From: Oxalobacteraceae bacterium IMCC9480
Lineage (GTDB): Bacteria; Pseudomonadota; Gammaproteobacteria; Burkholderiales; Burkholderiaceae_D
Length of the DNA stretch: 38,513 bases
Direction: 5' to 3'
Assembly (NCBI GenBank): GCA_000195205.2
Contig: AEPR01000029.1
Span: 1-38,513 of the forward strand
Part shown: positions 1-7,402 of the stretch, in pieces
Layout of the letters: each line of letters begins with the position of its first letter
Position numbering within the stretch: position 1 is the stretch's first letter
Made by a program: the position numbers and the translations under genes
Notes under the pieces: generated by a model
Database searches by the model: none
Told to the model about the DNA's origin: nothing
What the model saw: only the letters and a program-made list of their open reading frames with translations

Positions 1-156
1 CCACTGCCACTGTTCATCATCGAGTGCGACTTTGATCTTGATCCTGACATTGTTCAGGATCAGACTGCCGCCGACCGGCGGCTTGGTGCCCACCGGCGGT
101 TCCTGGCGTTGTTTGCGGATATTGAATAAGGTGCGCAGGCGGTGGAGAAAAGTCAT
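1..156 (-). CDS. Hypothetical protein, N-terminal part (runs off left edge)
   Basis: An open frame starts at ATG 156 and continues without a stop through base 1, giving 52 residues that begin MTFLHRLRTLFNIRKQ. The start is basic and amphipathic; a Pro/Gly-rich linker follows (about residues 19-30), then a hydrophobic/charged stretch (SLILNNVRIKIKVALDDEQW) that looks like the beginning of a folded beta domain. I do not recognise the family. It lies 100 nt downstream of the MFS gene on the same strand and could be co-transcribed with it. The frame choice rests on the open frame reaching the edge and on the protein-like composition; the C-terminus is outside the window. Confidence 0.45.
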   Translation of the reverse strand, partial: MTFLHRLRTLFNIRKQRQEPPVGTKPPVGGSLILNNVRIKIKVALDDEQWQW

Positions 157-256
157 GGCGTCCGATCGATGTCGCTCCGTGCGAAGGTTGACCGATGATA
201 CCGTCTATGGCAACCGACACTCAAGCGCAAAGTTACTAAAAGTCAATAATTCCTGC

Positions 257-1480
257 TTAGGCCGGAACCGGTGACGACACCGGTGCTTCCCGGATCGGCA
301 GGTTGACCAGCGCAGCCGCCAGCGCCAGCACGATATCGGCGTACCACATCCAGTTGTAATTGCCGAAGCGCTCCATGGCCAGGCCGCCCAGCCATGCGCC
401 GAAAAATCCGCCGATCTGGTGTGACAGCAGCGTCAGTCCGAACAGCGTTGCCAGATACCGCATGCCGAACAGTTTGCCAACCAGTCCGGCGGTTGGTGGC
501 ACGGTGGCCAGCCAGGTCAGGCCAAGTGCAGCGGCAAAAATATAGAAGGTCCAGGCATTCTTGGGTGCCAGCAAATAGACCGCGATGATCACCGCGCGGC
601 TGGCATACATCGCCACCAGCAGGTACTTCATCCGGAAACGCGAACCCAGTGCGCCCGCCGACAGGCTGCCGACAATATTAAACAGGCCAATCAGCGCCAG
701 CGCCGTTGCCGAGACACCGGCCGCCAGATTGCAGAGTGCGACTTCCCCCGGCAAATGCGTGACCAGAAAAGCGATGTGGAAGCCGCAGGTAAAAAAGCCG
801 GCATGCAGGCACAGATAGCTGCGGTCGCGCATGGCCAGTCGCACTTGCCGGCCTAGTCCGATTTCGGTGATGGGCGCGCTGGCCGTCGCGTTGATCACCT
901 TTTTTTTCCGCAGCGGGATGGCCAGGGGAATCGTCAGCAACGTGGTTGCCGCCATCGTGAACATGGCCATCACCCAGCCGGCCGAACTGATGATCGCCTG
1001 CATCAGTGGCGCAAAGATGAACTGTCCTAACGATCCGCCGGCATTGATGAAGCCGGCGGCAAAGGCGCGCCGTTGTGGTGGCAGCGATTGGGCGGTGGCA
1101 CCGATCAGGATAGAGAAACTGCCGGCACCGGCACCGGCCGCACTGAGTAATCCCATGCTCAGCATCAGGCCCCACTGGCTTGACATGAACGGTGTGATGG
1201 CCAGGCCGGTTGCCAGCATCAGCGCACCGGCAATGATCACCCTGGGTGTGCCGTATTTGTCGGCGATGATGCCGAACACCGGTTGCGCCGCGCCCCAGAC
1301 GAACTGACCGATGGCCAGCGCGAAACTGATCGAGACGATGCCCAGTCCGGTCGACGTATTGATCGGCGACATGAACAGGCCGGTCGTCAGGCGCGCGCCC
1401 ATCGTAATCATCAGGATGGCGCTGGCGGCCAGCATCAGGATCCAGGCACCGCGGGGCGACATGTCAGGCGTGGTTGGCAT
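257..1480 (-). CDS. MFS transporter
   Basis: 407-residue integral membrane protein of the Major Facilitator Superfamily. About 12 hydrophobic segments are visible in two halves, split by a basic loop near residues 190-215 (PLRKKKV). A conserved cytoplasmic loop of the G-x-x-x-D-(R/K)-x-G type is seen between TM2 and TM3 (GIIADKYGTPRV, about residues 70-81). The overall look is that of the OFA/monocarboxylate-type MFS permeases, but the substrate cannot be read from sequence. The start overlaps the end of the upstream marR-family gene by 17 nt, so the two are translationally linked, and the regulator probably controls this pump or permease. Efflux or uptake of a small organic acid or toxic compound is inference only. 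Confidence 0.85.
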   Translation of the reverse strand: MPTTPDMSPRGAWILMLAASAILMITMGARLTTGLFMSPINTSTGLGIVSISFALAIGQFVWGAAQPVFGIIADKYGTPRVIIAGALMLATGLAITPFMSSQWGLMLSMGLLSAAGAGAGSFSILIGATAQSLPPQRRAFAAGFINAGGSLGQFIFAPLMQAIISSAGWVMAMFTMAATTLLTIPLAIPLRKKKVINATASAPITEIGLGRQVRLAMRDRSYLCLHAGFFTCGFHIAFLVTHLPGEVALCNLAAGVSATALALIGLFNIVGSLSAGALGSRFRMKYLLVAMYASRAVIIAVYLLAPKNAWTFYIFAAALGLTWLATVPPTAGLVGKLFGMRYLATLFGLTLLSHQIGGFFGAWLGGLAMERFGNYNWMWYADIVLALAAALVNLPIREAPVSSPVPA

Positions 1481-1922
1481 GGGATTTTTCTTCGAGTAAT
1501 GGCGTCAGTAAATGCATGGCACTGGCGGTATCGCCGTGCAATGCCTGGATCAGTTCGGGGCCGAGCGTGCGTTCGAGTTCAAGTTGCGCCGCCTGCCAGG
1601 CCAGTTTGGCACCGATGACTTTGGCGTGACCTGCATCGGTCAGGGTCACGATGCGCTGGCGGGCATCGGCACCTGGCGTCAGCGTTACCCAGCCGGCTTC
1701 GAGCAGGGGTTTCAGGTTACGGGTCAGTGTCGTGCGGTCGGTCGACAGGTGCAGTGCCAGTGGCGCCATTGGCTGCGGACCGGCTGCGACATGTTTCAGC
1801 AGGGAGAATTGCGTGGTCTTCAGGCCGACGCCGGCCATATGCAAATCGTAGAGTCGCGATACGGTGCGGGTCAGTCGACGCAGCGCGAAGCAGGTACAGC
1901 CTGGGGCGGAAAGGAGTGTCAT
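1464..1922 (-). CDS. MarR family transcriptional regulator
   Basis: 152 residues with the layout of a MarR winged-helix dimer: an N-terminal dimerisation helix (RRLTRTVSRLYDLHM), then the helix-turn-helix and wing (TTQFSLLKHVAAGPQPMAPLALHLSTDRTTLTRNLKPLLEAGWVTLTPGADARQRIVTLTDAGH, about residues 36-98), then a C-terminal helix. DRTTLTRNLKPL is the recognition helix and DARQRIVTLT the wing, both typical of the family. It is the first gene of a two-gene minus-strand operon with the MFS transporter and is divergent from the thioesterase gene. The shared 130-nt intergenic region holds two perfect dyads, as expected for an autoregulated MarR repressor. The ligand is unknown. Confidence 0.85.
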   Translation of the reverse strand: MTLLSAPGCTCFALRRLTRTVSRLYDLHMAGVGLKTTQFSLLKHVAAGPQPMAPLALHLSTDRTTLTRNLKPLLEAGWVTLTPGADARQRIVTLTDAGHAKVIGAKLAWQAAQLELERTLGPELIQALHGDTASAMHLLTPLLEEKSHANHA

Positions 1923-1975
1923 CGGGATTGCCGGTTGTGAATTTTTATGCCGTCGAGCGGACGGAATCGAATATA

Positions 1976-1987
1976 GTGCATATGCAC
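1976..1987. promoter_or_regulatory. 12-bp perfect palindrome, candidate MarR operator
   Basis: GTGCATATGCAC is self-complementary over 12 bp and lies in the marR-thioesterase intergenic region, 54 nt from the marR start and 65 nt from the thioesterase start. MarR proteins bind dyads of this size that often centre on a TGCATATGCA-like core. That this is the operator of the adjacent regulator is inferred from position and symmetry. Confidence 0.5.
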
Positions 1988-1992
1988 ATAAA

Positions 1993-2012
1993 CTGCCAGT
2001 GGTATCTGGCAG
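1993..2012. promoter_or_regulatory. Inverted repeat, second candidate operator
   Basis: CTGCCAG (1993-1999) and CTGGCAG (2006-2012) are perfect 7-bp inverted arms with a 6-bp spacer. The dyad starts 5 bp after the 12-bp palindrome, in the leader of the thioesterase gene. It could be a second regulator site or an RNA hairpin in the leader. The sequence differs from the neighbouring palindrome, so a different protein may bind it. Confidence 0.35.
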
Positions 2013-2052
2013 GGCAACCGACTATCGACGAACTATTTCAAGGAACATCATC

Positions 2053-2577
2053 ATGAGCAATGACAGCCTCTTGCAATCCTGGCTGGAAGACGAGCAGGCC
2101 GCGCGGGTGCGTCTGGCCGGACCCGGCGTATCGAGCATGGCGCAATTGCGCGAACGTAGCGGTCTGGAATTTTTGCAGGCGATCGGCGACGGCGTGTTGC
2201 CGTCGGTGCCGATCGGGGCATTGATGGGTTTTGTGCCGATTTGCTGGGAGCCGGGCCGGATGGTCTTCCAGGGCACGCCGGGCGCGCAGCATTACAACCC
2301 GCTGGGCAGCGTGCACGGCGGCTATGCCGCGACCTTGCTTGACTCGTGCGTCGGCTGTGCGGTGCATTCGATGCTGCCGGCCGGTAAGGGTTACACGACG
2401 CTGGAACTGAAGATCAATTACATCCGCGCCATCACCGACAAGATCGGTCCGGTGCGGGCCGAAGGCAAGACCGTCCATGTCGGCGGCCAGACCGCGATTG
2501 CCGAGGGGCGCATTACCGATGCGCAGGGCAGGTTGTATGCGTTTGCGACGACGACTTGCCTGGTGTTTGCGATCTGA
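2053..2577 (+). CDS. PaaI family hotdog-fold thioesterase
   Basis: 174 residues. The frame is open further upstream, but ATG 2053 is preferred: it follows an AAGGAA ribosome site at a good distance and gives a normal family length. The hotdog core shows HYNPLGSVHGGYAATLLDSCVGCAV (about residues 80-104), with HGG at 88-90 and an acidic D97 on the central helix, the usual PaaI/YbgC acyl-CoA thioesterase signature. The next strand reads YTTLELKINYIRAI. It probably hydrolyses an acyl- or aryl-CoA in the cytoplasm; the substrate is unknown. Being divergent from marR-MFS suggests a shared role in handling an aromatic or acid compound, which is inference. Confidence 0.8.
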   Translation: MSNDSLLQSWLEDEQAARVRLAGPGVSSMAQLRERSGLEFLQAIGDGVLPSVPIGALMGFVPICWEPGRMVFQGTPGAQHYNPLGSVHGGYAATLLDSCVGCAVHSMLPAGKGYTTLELKINYIRAITDKIGPVRAEGKTVHVGGQTAIAEGRITDAQGRLYAFATTTCLVFAI

Positions 2578-2614
2578 AGCAGGAGAGGGGAGAGGGACGG
2601 ACGGACGAAAGAGA

Positions 2615-2687
2615 GCAGGGGACAAGTTGCCTTCCCCTGCGATCTTGATCCGGCATTGAAAGGCCGGTCAGCACGCCGGACTTTCAA
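2615..2687. terminator. Two tandem stem-loops between convergent genes
   Basis: The first hairpin has 8-bp arms GCAGGGGA/TCCCCTGC (2615-2622 and 2633-2640). The second pairs TTGAAAG-CCGG with CCGG-CTTTCAA, with one G/A mismatch (2656-2687). They lie between the thioesterase gene and the convergent HTH gene. A short T run follows only at 2700-2704 on the plus strand, so this is a weak intrinsic terminator, or a structure serving both genes. Confidence 0.4.
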
Positions 2688-2702
2688 GGCTGGTCTGGCT
2701 TT

Positions 2703-3005
2703 TTAGCCTCGGGCTGACGGCATCCGCACACCGCTAACCCGGTACTTGCTGCGGCGATCTCCCATCAGTGCGCGCAGTTCGGCGATCGACAGGTCAGCGA
2801 CTTCGTGCATCCGGATCAGCAGCGACGCACCGACCGGCAAGCGACGGTGGCGGATCTTGCTGATGACCGGCGGGGCGACCTCGAGTGCGCGCGACAGCGC
2901 AGCGTCATTCTTGATCTCGAGTCTCTGGATCAGCGTGTTGAGCAAATTGTCCGGATTGTAGGATTGATCCTGAAAATTGGCGGCGTTGGAAGCGTGAGCA
3001 CTCAT
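2703..3005 (-). CDS. Small Cro/CI-type helix-turn-helix regulator
   Basis: 100 residues. The middle reads as a five-helix lambda-repressor-like fold: NLLNTLIQRLEIKNDAALSRALEVAPPVISKIRHRRLPVGASLLIRMHEVADLSIAELRALMG (about residues 20-82), with ALSRALEVAPPVISKIRHRR as the helix-turn-helix. There is no ligand or oligomerisation domain, only short tails. A similar small protein seems common in Oxalobacteraceae (from memory). It is monocistronic, convergent with the thioesterase gene. A 16-bp dyad 17 nt upstream of its start suggests autoregulation. Targets are unknown. Confidence 0.7.
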   Translation of the reverse strand: MSAHASNAANFQDQSYNPDNLLNTLIQRLEIKNDAALSRALEVAPPVISKIRHRRLPVGASLLIRMHEVADLSIAELRALMGDRRSKYRVSGVRMPSARG

Positions 3006-3021
3006 GGGGTAAATATCCTTC

Positions 3022-3037
3022 AGTTGTTAAAACAACT
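3022..3037. promoter_or_regulatory. Dyad in the leader of the HTH gene, candidate operator
   Basis: AGTTGTT and AACAACT (3022-3028, 3031-3037) are perfect 7-bp arms around a 2-bp centre. The dyad lies 17 nt upstream of the start codon of the small HTH gene. Its size suits a Cro/CI dimer, so autorepression is the simplest reading. Confidence 0.45.
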
Positions 3038-3181
3038 ACAGTCTGCCCAGTTCGTCAACACCCGAATGTGCGCTACATCACTTAGTAGTGCGGTAGTTTT
3101 CATTTAACCGGCAAGCCATTGATATTTGCCAATCTTCCCGTGAGTCAGGCGCTGCCGGCCACGCCTCTTGCGCTGTGTCGG

Positions 3182-3835
3182 TCAGTTCATGCCCTGCAAA
3201 AATTTCACGACTTCCGGATGGTCGTTTTCCTGCGCCATCACGAGCACCGACTTGCCGCGATTGTCGAGCAGGCGCGCATCGGCACCGTGCTCCATCAGCA
3301 TTTTTACGGTCGCCAGGTGGCCGTAGGCACCGGCCCACATCAATGCAGTCAACTGGTTCGGATAGGTCGCATTCGGCTCGATGCCCTTGGCCAGCAGCAT
3401 ATCGACGATCGCCGTCTGACCGCTGCCGGCGGCATAGACCATCGCGGTCTTGTTGAGCTGGTCCATCGCGTTGACGTCAGCATTTTTGTCGAGCAGCAAA
3501 CGGGCGGCGTCGGCACGGCCATGAAACGCCGCTGCCATCAATGGCGTGACCTTGGCGGTATTGGCCAGGTTGACGTTGGCTCCGAGTTCGATGGCGCGTT
3601 TGACGATATCGATACGGTCGTTCTTGATCGCCATGATCAGGATCGAATCACCGATCCGGTTACGCGTGTCGGGCGATGCGCCCTGGTCGATGAGTTGCTG
3701 GAACAGTTTCAGGTTGCCGGTGCGCGCGGCAGTCAGCGTCTGCAGGTTGAGTTCGGCGCGGTTGTCGGCGGCGTGGGCGGTGCAGCTCAGTGCAGCAAAA
3801 ATGAAGGACAAACAAGCGGTACGGACAGGGGACAT
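3182..3835 (-). CDS. Exported ankyrin-repeat protein
   Basis: 217 residues from ATG 3835; the frame is open further upstream, but this start gives a clean signal peptide (MSPVRTACLSFIFAALSCTAHA, cleaved near residue 22). The mature part is about five ankyrin repeats with the usual pattern: LIDQGASPDTRNRIGDSILIMAIK, AIELGANVNLANTAKVTPLMAAAFHGR, LLLDKNADVNAMDQLNKTAMVYAAGSG, LLAKGIEPNATYPNQLTALMWAGAYGH, and a final LMEHGADARLLDNRGKSVLVMAQEN. It is likely a periplasmic protein-interaction module; in some bacteria such proteins accompany catalases or electron-transfer enzymes. It is divergent from the PQQ dehydrogenase gene. No partner can be named. Confidence 0.8.
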   Translation of the reverse strand: MSPVRTACLSFIFAALSCTAHAADNRAELNLQTLTAARTGNLKLFQQLIDQGASPDTRNRIGDSILIMAIKNDRIDIVKRAIELGANVNLANTAKVTPLMAAAFHGRADAARLLLDKNADVNAMDQLNKTAMVYAAGSGQTAIVDMLLAKGIEPNATYPNQLTALMWAGAYGHLATVKMLMEHGADARLLDNRGKSVLVMAQENDHPEVVKFLQGMN

Positions 3836-3941
3836 GATGGTTTCCAGGTGACGTGCAGTGAATGATTGTGGTTCTGCCGTGCCGATATCCGCCATATCTT
3901 GACAAGCGGAATCAGTACGGCCGGAAACCACTCAGGCTATG

Positions 3942-3957
3942 TGGCATGCGGGGTGCA
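3942..3957 (+). promoter_or_regulatory. Sigma-54 (RpoN) promoter upstream of PQQ dehydrogenase
   Basis: TGGCATGCGGGGTGCA matches the RpoN consensus TGGCACG-N4-TTGCA at all but two defined positions, and GG and GC are exactly 10 nt apart as required. Transcription would start near 3969, leaving a leader of about 180 nt before the dehydrogenase ATG at 4151. Such promoters need an activator of the NtrC/AcoR class; none is encoded nearby. Confidence 0.6.
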
Positions 3958-3992
3958 GCTATTCTGGTTCGAAAAATTTGTCGCTTACTTGA

Positions 3993-4020
3993 TTGCAAAT
4001 TTATGTCGAAAGGATATTAT
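3993..4020 (+). promoter_or_regulatory. Possible sigma-70 promoter upstream of PQQ dehydrogenase
   Basis: TTGCAA (3993-3998), a 16-nt spacer and TATTAT (4015-4020) form a moderate sigma-70-like element in an AT-rich stretch, about 130 nt before the dehydrogenase start. It lies downstream of the sigma-54 element, so either could drive the gene. The whole 315-nt gap (3836-4150) holds no gene. Confidence 0.35.
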
Positions 4021-4150
4021 TCGATAACTTTACGCATGAGTAGGGAACTTTTTTAAATTACACATGTCCGCTGGTTCCCGGGATAACGCCAGTACTCAAA
4101 ATAAGCAGAATTATCCGGTTGCTACAGGCAACCCTACACGGAGAGAGACA

Positions 4151-5875
4151 ATGGCAATTCACAACTATAAATTGATCGGCCACCTGGCATTGGCAGCGGT
4201 CGCGCTGGCAGCCGGCACTGCCGGCAACGCGCAGGAGATCCAGGGCGGTGCCGGCATCAAGGCACCTGAGATGTCGAAAGCACTCGGTCCCGTCACACAG
4301 GCCATGCTCGATGGTGCTGCCAAGGATACGGCGAACTGGCTGCAGACCAATGGCGACTACGGCCAGACCCGTTTCTATCCGTCCGCTCAGATCAACACCA
4401 AGAACGTTGCCACACTCAAGCCGAAGTTCGTGTTCCAGACCGCCGTTGTCGAGTCGATGGAAACCGCGCCAGTGGTGGTCAATGGCGTTATGTTCCTGAC
4501 GACGGCCTACAACCATGTCTATGCCATTGATGCCATCACCGGCGTCGAGTACTGGCACTTCAAGCACAAGATGGGTCCGGTCACGACCTTCTGCTGCGGA
4601 CCGAATAACAAGGGTGTGGCTGTCTCCGGCGGCAAGGTCTTCATGGGTACGCTAGACGCCAAGATGGTTGCGCTCGATGCCAAGACCGGCAAGCTGCTGT
4701 GGGAAACCGAGATTGCCGATCCTGAAAAAGGCTATAGCGAAACGATGGCACCGGTTGTCGTTGACGGCAAAGTCCTGATCGGCACCAACGGTGGCGAATA
4801 CGGTATCCGCGGTTTCGTCAAGGCTTTCGATGCCGAGAGCGGCAAGCTGGTCTGGACCTTCAATACGATTCCTGAAAAAGGCCATGAAGGCGTCTGGGCA
4901 ACCAAGGATGCCACCGGTCGCGACATGCACCGTGACATCCCTGCCGAAAAAGCAGCGTTCGCCAAGAAATCCGATTTCTACAACACCCTTGGTGGCGGCG
5001 TCTGGATGGCACCATCGATTGATCGCGCGACCAAGACGGCATTTTTCGTGGTCGGCAATCCATCACCTGACCTGTACGGTGCCGAGCGTCCGGGCGACAA
5101 CCTCTACACCGATTCGATGGTCGCCATCGACCTCGATACCGGCAAGTACAAATGGCATTACCAGTACATCGCCCATGATGTCTGGGACCTCGATGCCGTG
5201 AGCCCGCCTATCCTGGTGGACGTCAAGGACAAGAACGGCAAGATGATTCCAGGCGTGATCCACGGTGGCAAAACCGGCCATGTGTACGTGCATGACCGCA
5301 GCAACGGCGAACTGATCCGTTTCTCGGAAGCCATGGTCCCGCAAGAAAACATGTGGGTCCTGCCAACCGCAACTGGTGCACGCATGCTGCCGGGTGCCAA
5401 TGGTGGTGTCGAATGGTCGCCAATGGCTTACAGCGCCAGCAACCGCATGTCGTATGCCTTGAACCTGCATCAGCCGATGACGTATCACGTCGAAGAGTCC
5501 AAGTATCCGAACGGTAAATTGTGGCTGGGCGGCGCGTTCAAAAATGCCGTCGGTGAAGAGCAATGGGGCAACGTGACCGCCGTCAATATCGACACCGGCA
5601 AGATCGCCTGGCAAACCAAGACACCGCAGCCGATGATCGGTGGCGCGCTGGCGACAGCGGGCAACCTGGTCTTCGCCGGTGAAGGCAATGGCTGGTTCAA
5701 TGCCTACGATGCCAAGACCGGCAAAGTGTTGTGGCGCTTCCAGTGCGGTGCCGGCGTCAATGCACCGCCGGTGTCGTACGCCATCAATGGCAAGCAGTAC
5801 ATTGCCGTTGCTGTCGGTGGCAATTCGCAAATGGATTTCAAACGTGGCAATAGCGTATTCGTGTTCGGTCTGTAA
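4151..5875 (+). CDS. PQQ-dependent alcohol dehydrogenase (periplasmic quinoprotein)
   Basis: 574 residues. ATG 4151 is chosen because GGAGAG ends 5 nt upstream and a signal peptide follows ([28 protein letters not shown]). The protein is an eight-bladed quinoprotein propeller: repeated W-motif blades (for example [50 protein letters not shown]), a vicinal Cys pair C148-C149 as in the disulfide ring over PQQ, and probable metal ligands E216 (GGEYG) and N303 (GNPSPD). WDLD places the catalytic Asp at 346 and a second Asp at 348. There is no fused heme domain; the next gene encodes a diheme cytochrome c. It oxidises an alcohol in the periplasm; the substrate cannot be assigned. Confidence 0.88.
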   Translation: MAIHNYKLIGHLALAAVALAAGTAGNAQEIQGGAGIKAPEMSKALGPVTQAMLDGAAKDTANWLQTNGDYGQTRFYPSAQINTKNVATLKPKFVFQTAVVESMETAPVVVNGVMFLTTAYNHVYAIDAITGVEYWHFKHKMGPVTTFCCGPNNKGVAVSGGKVFMGTLDAKMVALDAKTGKLLWETEIADPEKGYSETMAPVVVDGKVLIGTNGGEYGIRGFVKAFDAESGKLVWTFNTIPEKGHEGVWATKDATGRDMHRDIPAEKAAFAKKSDFYNTLGGGVWMAPSIDRATKTAFFVVGNPSPDLYGAERPGDNLYTDSMVAIDLDTGKYKWHYQYIAHDVWDLDAVSPPILVDVKDKNGKMIPGVIHGGKTGHVYVHDRSNGELIRFSEAMVPQENMWVLPTATGARMLPGANGGVEWSPMAYSASNRMSYALNLHQPMTYHVEESKYPNGKLWLGGAFKNAVGEEQWGNVTAVNIDTGKIAWQTKTPQPMIGGALATAGNLVFAGEGNGWFNAYDAKTGKVLWRFQCGAGVNAPPVSYAINGKQYIAVAVGGNSQMDFKRGNSVFVFGL

Positions 5876-5903
5876 TCTGACGTAGCGATCATTGATGCAC
5901 ATG

Positions 5904-5936
5904 AAAGAGGCCGCACTGCGCGGCCTCTTTTTCTAT
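5904..5936 (+). terminator. Intrinsic terminator after PQQ dehydrogenase
   Basis: Perfect 11-bp stem AAAGAGGCCGC/GCGGCCTCTTT (5904-5914, 5920-5930) with a 5-nt loop, followed by more T residues. It ends 18 nt before the cytochrome gene, so dehydrogenase mRNA partly ends here and cytochrome expression would depend on read-through or a separate promoter. Confidence 0.85.
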
Positions 5937-5953
5937 TTTGGACAGGAATTACC

Positions 5954-6529
5954 ATGACGTTAAAGCAGTTACTGCTAGTACTTTTTACCGCTGCCGTGTT
6001 GCCGGTACAGGCCGCCGATATTGCCGCCGGTCAGGAAAAAGCCCAGACCTGCGTGGCATGCCACGGAGCCAACGGCAATTCGACGGTATCGATGTTCCCG
6101 GTGCTGGCCGGCCAGTCGGCACGCTATCTGTATTTGCAATTGCGGGATTACAAGGAAGGTGCGCGCAGCAACCCGATGATGTCACCGATGGCAGCGAACC
6201 TGTCGAAGGAAGACATGCAGAATCTGTCGGCGTATTTTGCGGCACAAAAGCCGGTGCTCATTGACTTCAAGGCCGACCCGGAGCGGGTCAAGCTGGGCTT
6301 CCTCAAGGCAGAAGAAAACCTCTGCTCGATGTGTCATCTGGGCGGCATGAAAGGGCAGAACGAGATTCCGAAACTCAGTGGCCAGCACTACGATTATCTG
6401 GTCAAGCAATTGACGGATTTCAAGGCGCATACGCGGACCAACGACGCCGGCAACATGTCTGCGGTATCGAAGTCGCTCAATGAAGAAGACATCATCAACC
6501 TGGGCCATTACCTGGCTAACTTGCACTGA
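5954..6529 (+). CDS. Diheme cytochrome c (c4-like)
   Basis: 191 residues with a signal peptide (MTLKQLLLVLFTAAVLPVQA) and two heme c sites: C33-V-A-C36-H37 and C124-S-M-C127-H128. Each heme half is about 90 residues with a Met-containing loop (M75/M76/M79 and M168 are candidate axial ligands), the two-domain design of cytochrome c4/c553-type proteins. It most likely accepts electrons from the preceding PQQ dehydrogenase in the periplasm and passes them to a terminal oxidase; this rests on gene order. It follows the dehydrogenase after a 78-nt gap containing a strong terminator. Confidence 0.88.
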   Translation: MTLKQLLLVLFTAAVLPVQAADIAAGQEKAQTCVACHGANGNSTVSMFPVLAGQSARYLYLQLRDYKEGARSNPMMSPMAANLSKEDMQNLSAYFAAQKPVLIDFKADPERVKLGFLKAEENLCSMCHLGGMKGQNEIPKLSGQHYDYLVKQLTDFKAHTRTNDAGNMSAVSKSLNEEDIINLGHYLANLH

Positions 6530-6534
6530 GCAAA

Positions 6535-6563
6535 AAAAACGATGCGTCTGGCGCATCGTTTTT
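6535..6563. terminator. Bidirectional terminator between cytochrome c and flgN
   Basis: AAAAACGATGCG/CGCATCGTTTTT is a perfect 12-bp stem with a 5-nt loop. An A run on the left and a T run on the right make it work on both strands, ending the cytochrome gene (plus) and the flgMN operon (minus). Confidence 0.85.
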
Positions 6564-6585
6564 GATCGGGGGATCGCTACGACTT

Positions 6586-7053
6586 TTACCCGACCGCGAG
6601 ACCGCGACCCCGGCCCATGCCGGTCGACTGACCGTCGGCACCATACAGGTTGTTGCGCTGCGTCTTGCCTTGCAGGATATTGAGTTCGGTCTGGTTGCGC
6701 ATCATGTGGCGGCCGATCAGCATGCCATTGATGCGATTCATTTCACGCGCTTCGGCACCGAGTGCGAGCAGGGCGGTCCAGCGGGTGTCTGACGGTTGAT
6801 GCGCCGCGACCCAATCGCGCATGCCACTCTCGCTGGCGGCAAAGCCGGCGGCGGCGAGCAGCGCATGGCGCGCCTTGGTCAGGGCGGTCAGTCGCGTCAC
6901 CGCTTCTGCCTTGGCCTGGATCAGCTCCGGTAATCCGGCGATGCTGGCTTCGATCAGCTTTCCCTGCTCCTGTTGCAGCAGCTGGAGCAAGACCTTTGTC
7001 ACTTGCTGCTCCTCTGCCAGGCTGGCGGAAGGATCCGAAGCGAGCGTAACCAT
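6586..7053 (-). CDS. flgN: FlgN, export chaperone for hook-filament junction proteins
   Basis: 155 residues, mostly helical, matching FlgN in size and pattern: an acidic/Gln-rich helix (EEQQVTKVLLQLLQQEQGKLIEA), a second long helix (ELIQAKAEAVTRLTALTKARHALLAAAGF), and the C-terminal RNQTELNILQGKTQRNNLYGADGQS segment typical of the family. FlgN binds FlgK and FlgL in the cytoplasm and delivers them to the export apparatus. It starts 2 nt after the flgM stop, so flgM and flgN are one operon, under the sigma-28 promoter upstream of flgM. The order flgA/flgM/flgN next to flgB is the same as in enterics. Confidence 0.9.
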   Translation of the reverse strand: MVTLASDPSASLAEEQQVTKVLLQLLQQEQGKLIEASIAGLPELIQAKAEAVTRLTALTKARHALLAAAGFAASESGMRDWVAAHQPSDTRWTALLALGAEAREMNRINGMLIGRHMMRNQTELNILQGKTQRNNLYGADGQSTGMGRGRGLAVG

Positions 7054-7055
7054 GA

Positions 7056-7355
7056 TTATCCCTTGCGTGATGACAGCAGATCCTTGACGGTATCGATCAG
7101 GCCGTTGGCGACCTTCTCAGGATTGACCTGAAAAGTACCGCTGGCGATGGCTGCCTTGATTTCATTGACCTTCTTGACATCGAACGTACTCGTACCGCCC
7201 AGTGCCTGCGCTTGTGCTGAAATTTTGACGCTGTCTGACGTGGCAGCGGTGCTCACTGCCTCAGTTTTTTCAGCGCCTTTGCTTGAACTGGCCTTGGCAG
7301 GTGTCGACGAGACACCGACAGCGCCAGTTTTCTTGAAAGAGTCATCTATTTTCAC
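7056..7355 (-). CDS. flgM: FlgM, anti-sigma-28 factor
   Basis: 99 residues starting at GTG 7355, supported by an AAGGA ribosome site 6 nt upstream and by the family start MKIDDSFKK. The N-terminal half is low-complexity and disordered (Ala/Ser/Thr/Lys), as expected for a protein secreted unfolded through the hook-basal body. The C-terminal half carries the sigma-binding helices (SDSVKISAQAQAL, FDVKKVNEIKAAIASGTFQVNPEKVANGLIDTVKDLL, residues about 40-95). FlgM holds FliA inactive until the hook is complete. A strong sigma-28 promoter lies 48 nt upstream, giving the usual autoregulatory loop. Confidence 0.92.
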   Translation of the reverse strand: MKIDDSFKKTGAVGVSSTPAKASSSKGAEKTEAVSTAATSDSVKISAQAQALGGTSTFDVKKVNEIKAAIASGTFQVNPEKVANGLIDTVKDLLSSRKG

Positions 7356-7373
7356 GATGTGTCCTTGGTGGGT

Positions 7374-7390
7374 CGGGGTACATCACCCCG
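7374..7390 (-). other. Stem-loop in the flgM mRNA leader
   Basis: CGGGGT (7374-7379) and ACCCCG (7385-7390) are perfect 6-bp arms with a 5-nt loop. The hairpin falls between the predicted sigma-28 start site (about 7396) and the flgM ribosome site, so it would sit at the very 5' end of the mRNA. It may protect the message or affect translation; that is inference. Confidence 0.45.
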
Positions 7391-7402
7391 TGTCATGACC
7401 TT

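Noticed and set aside
2594-2607. Short GGAC tandem repeat after the thioesterase gene
   Set aside because: Only about three units; no sign of function.
3119-3865. 248-residue plus-strand open frame
   Set aside because: Exact complement of the ankyrin gene; His/Arg/Gln-rich and without a domain.
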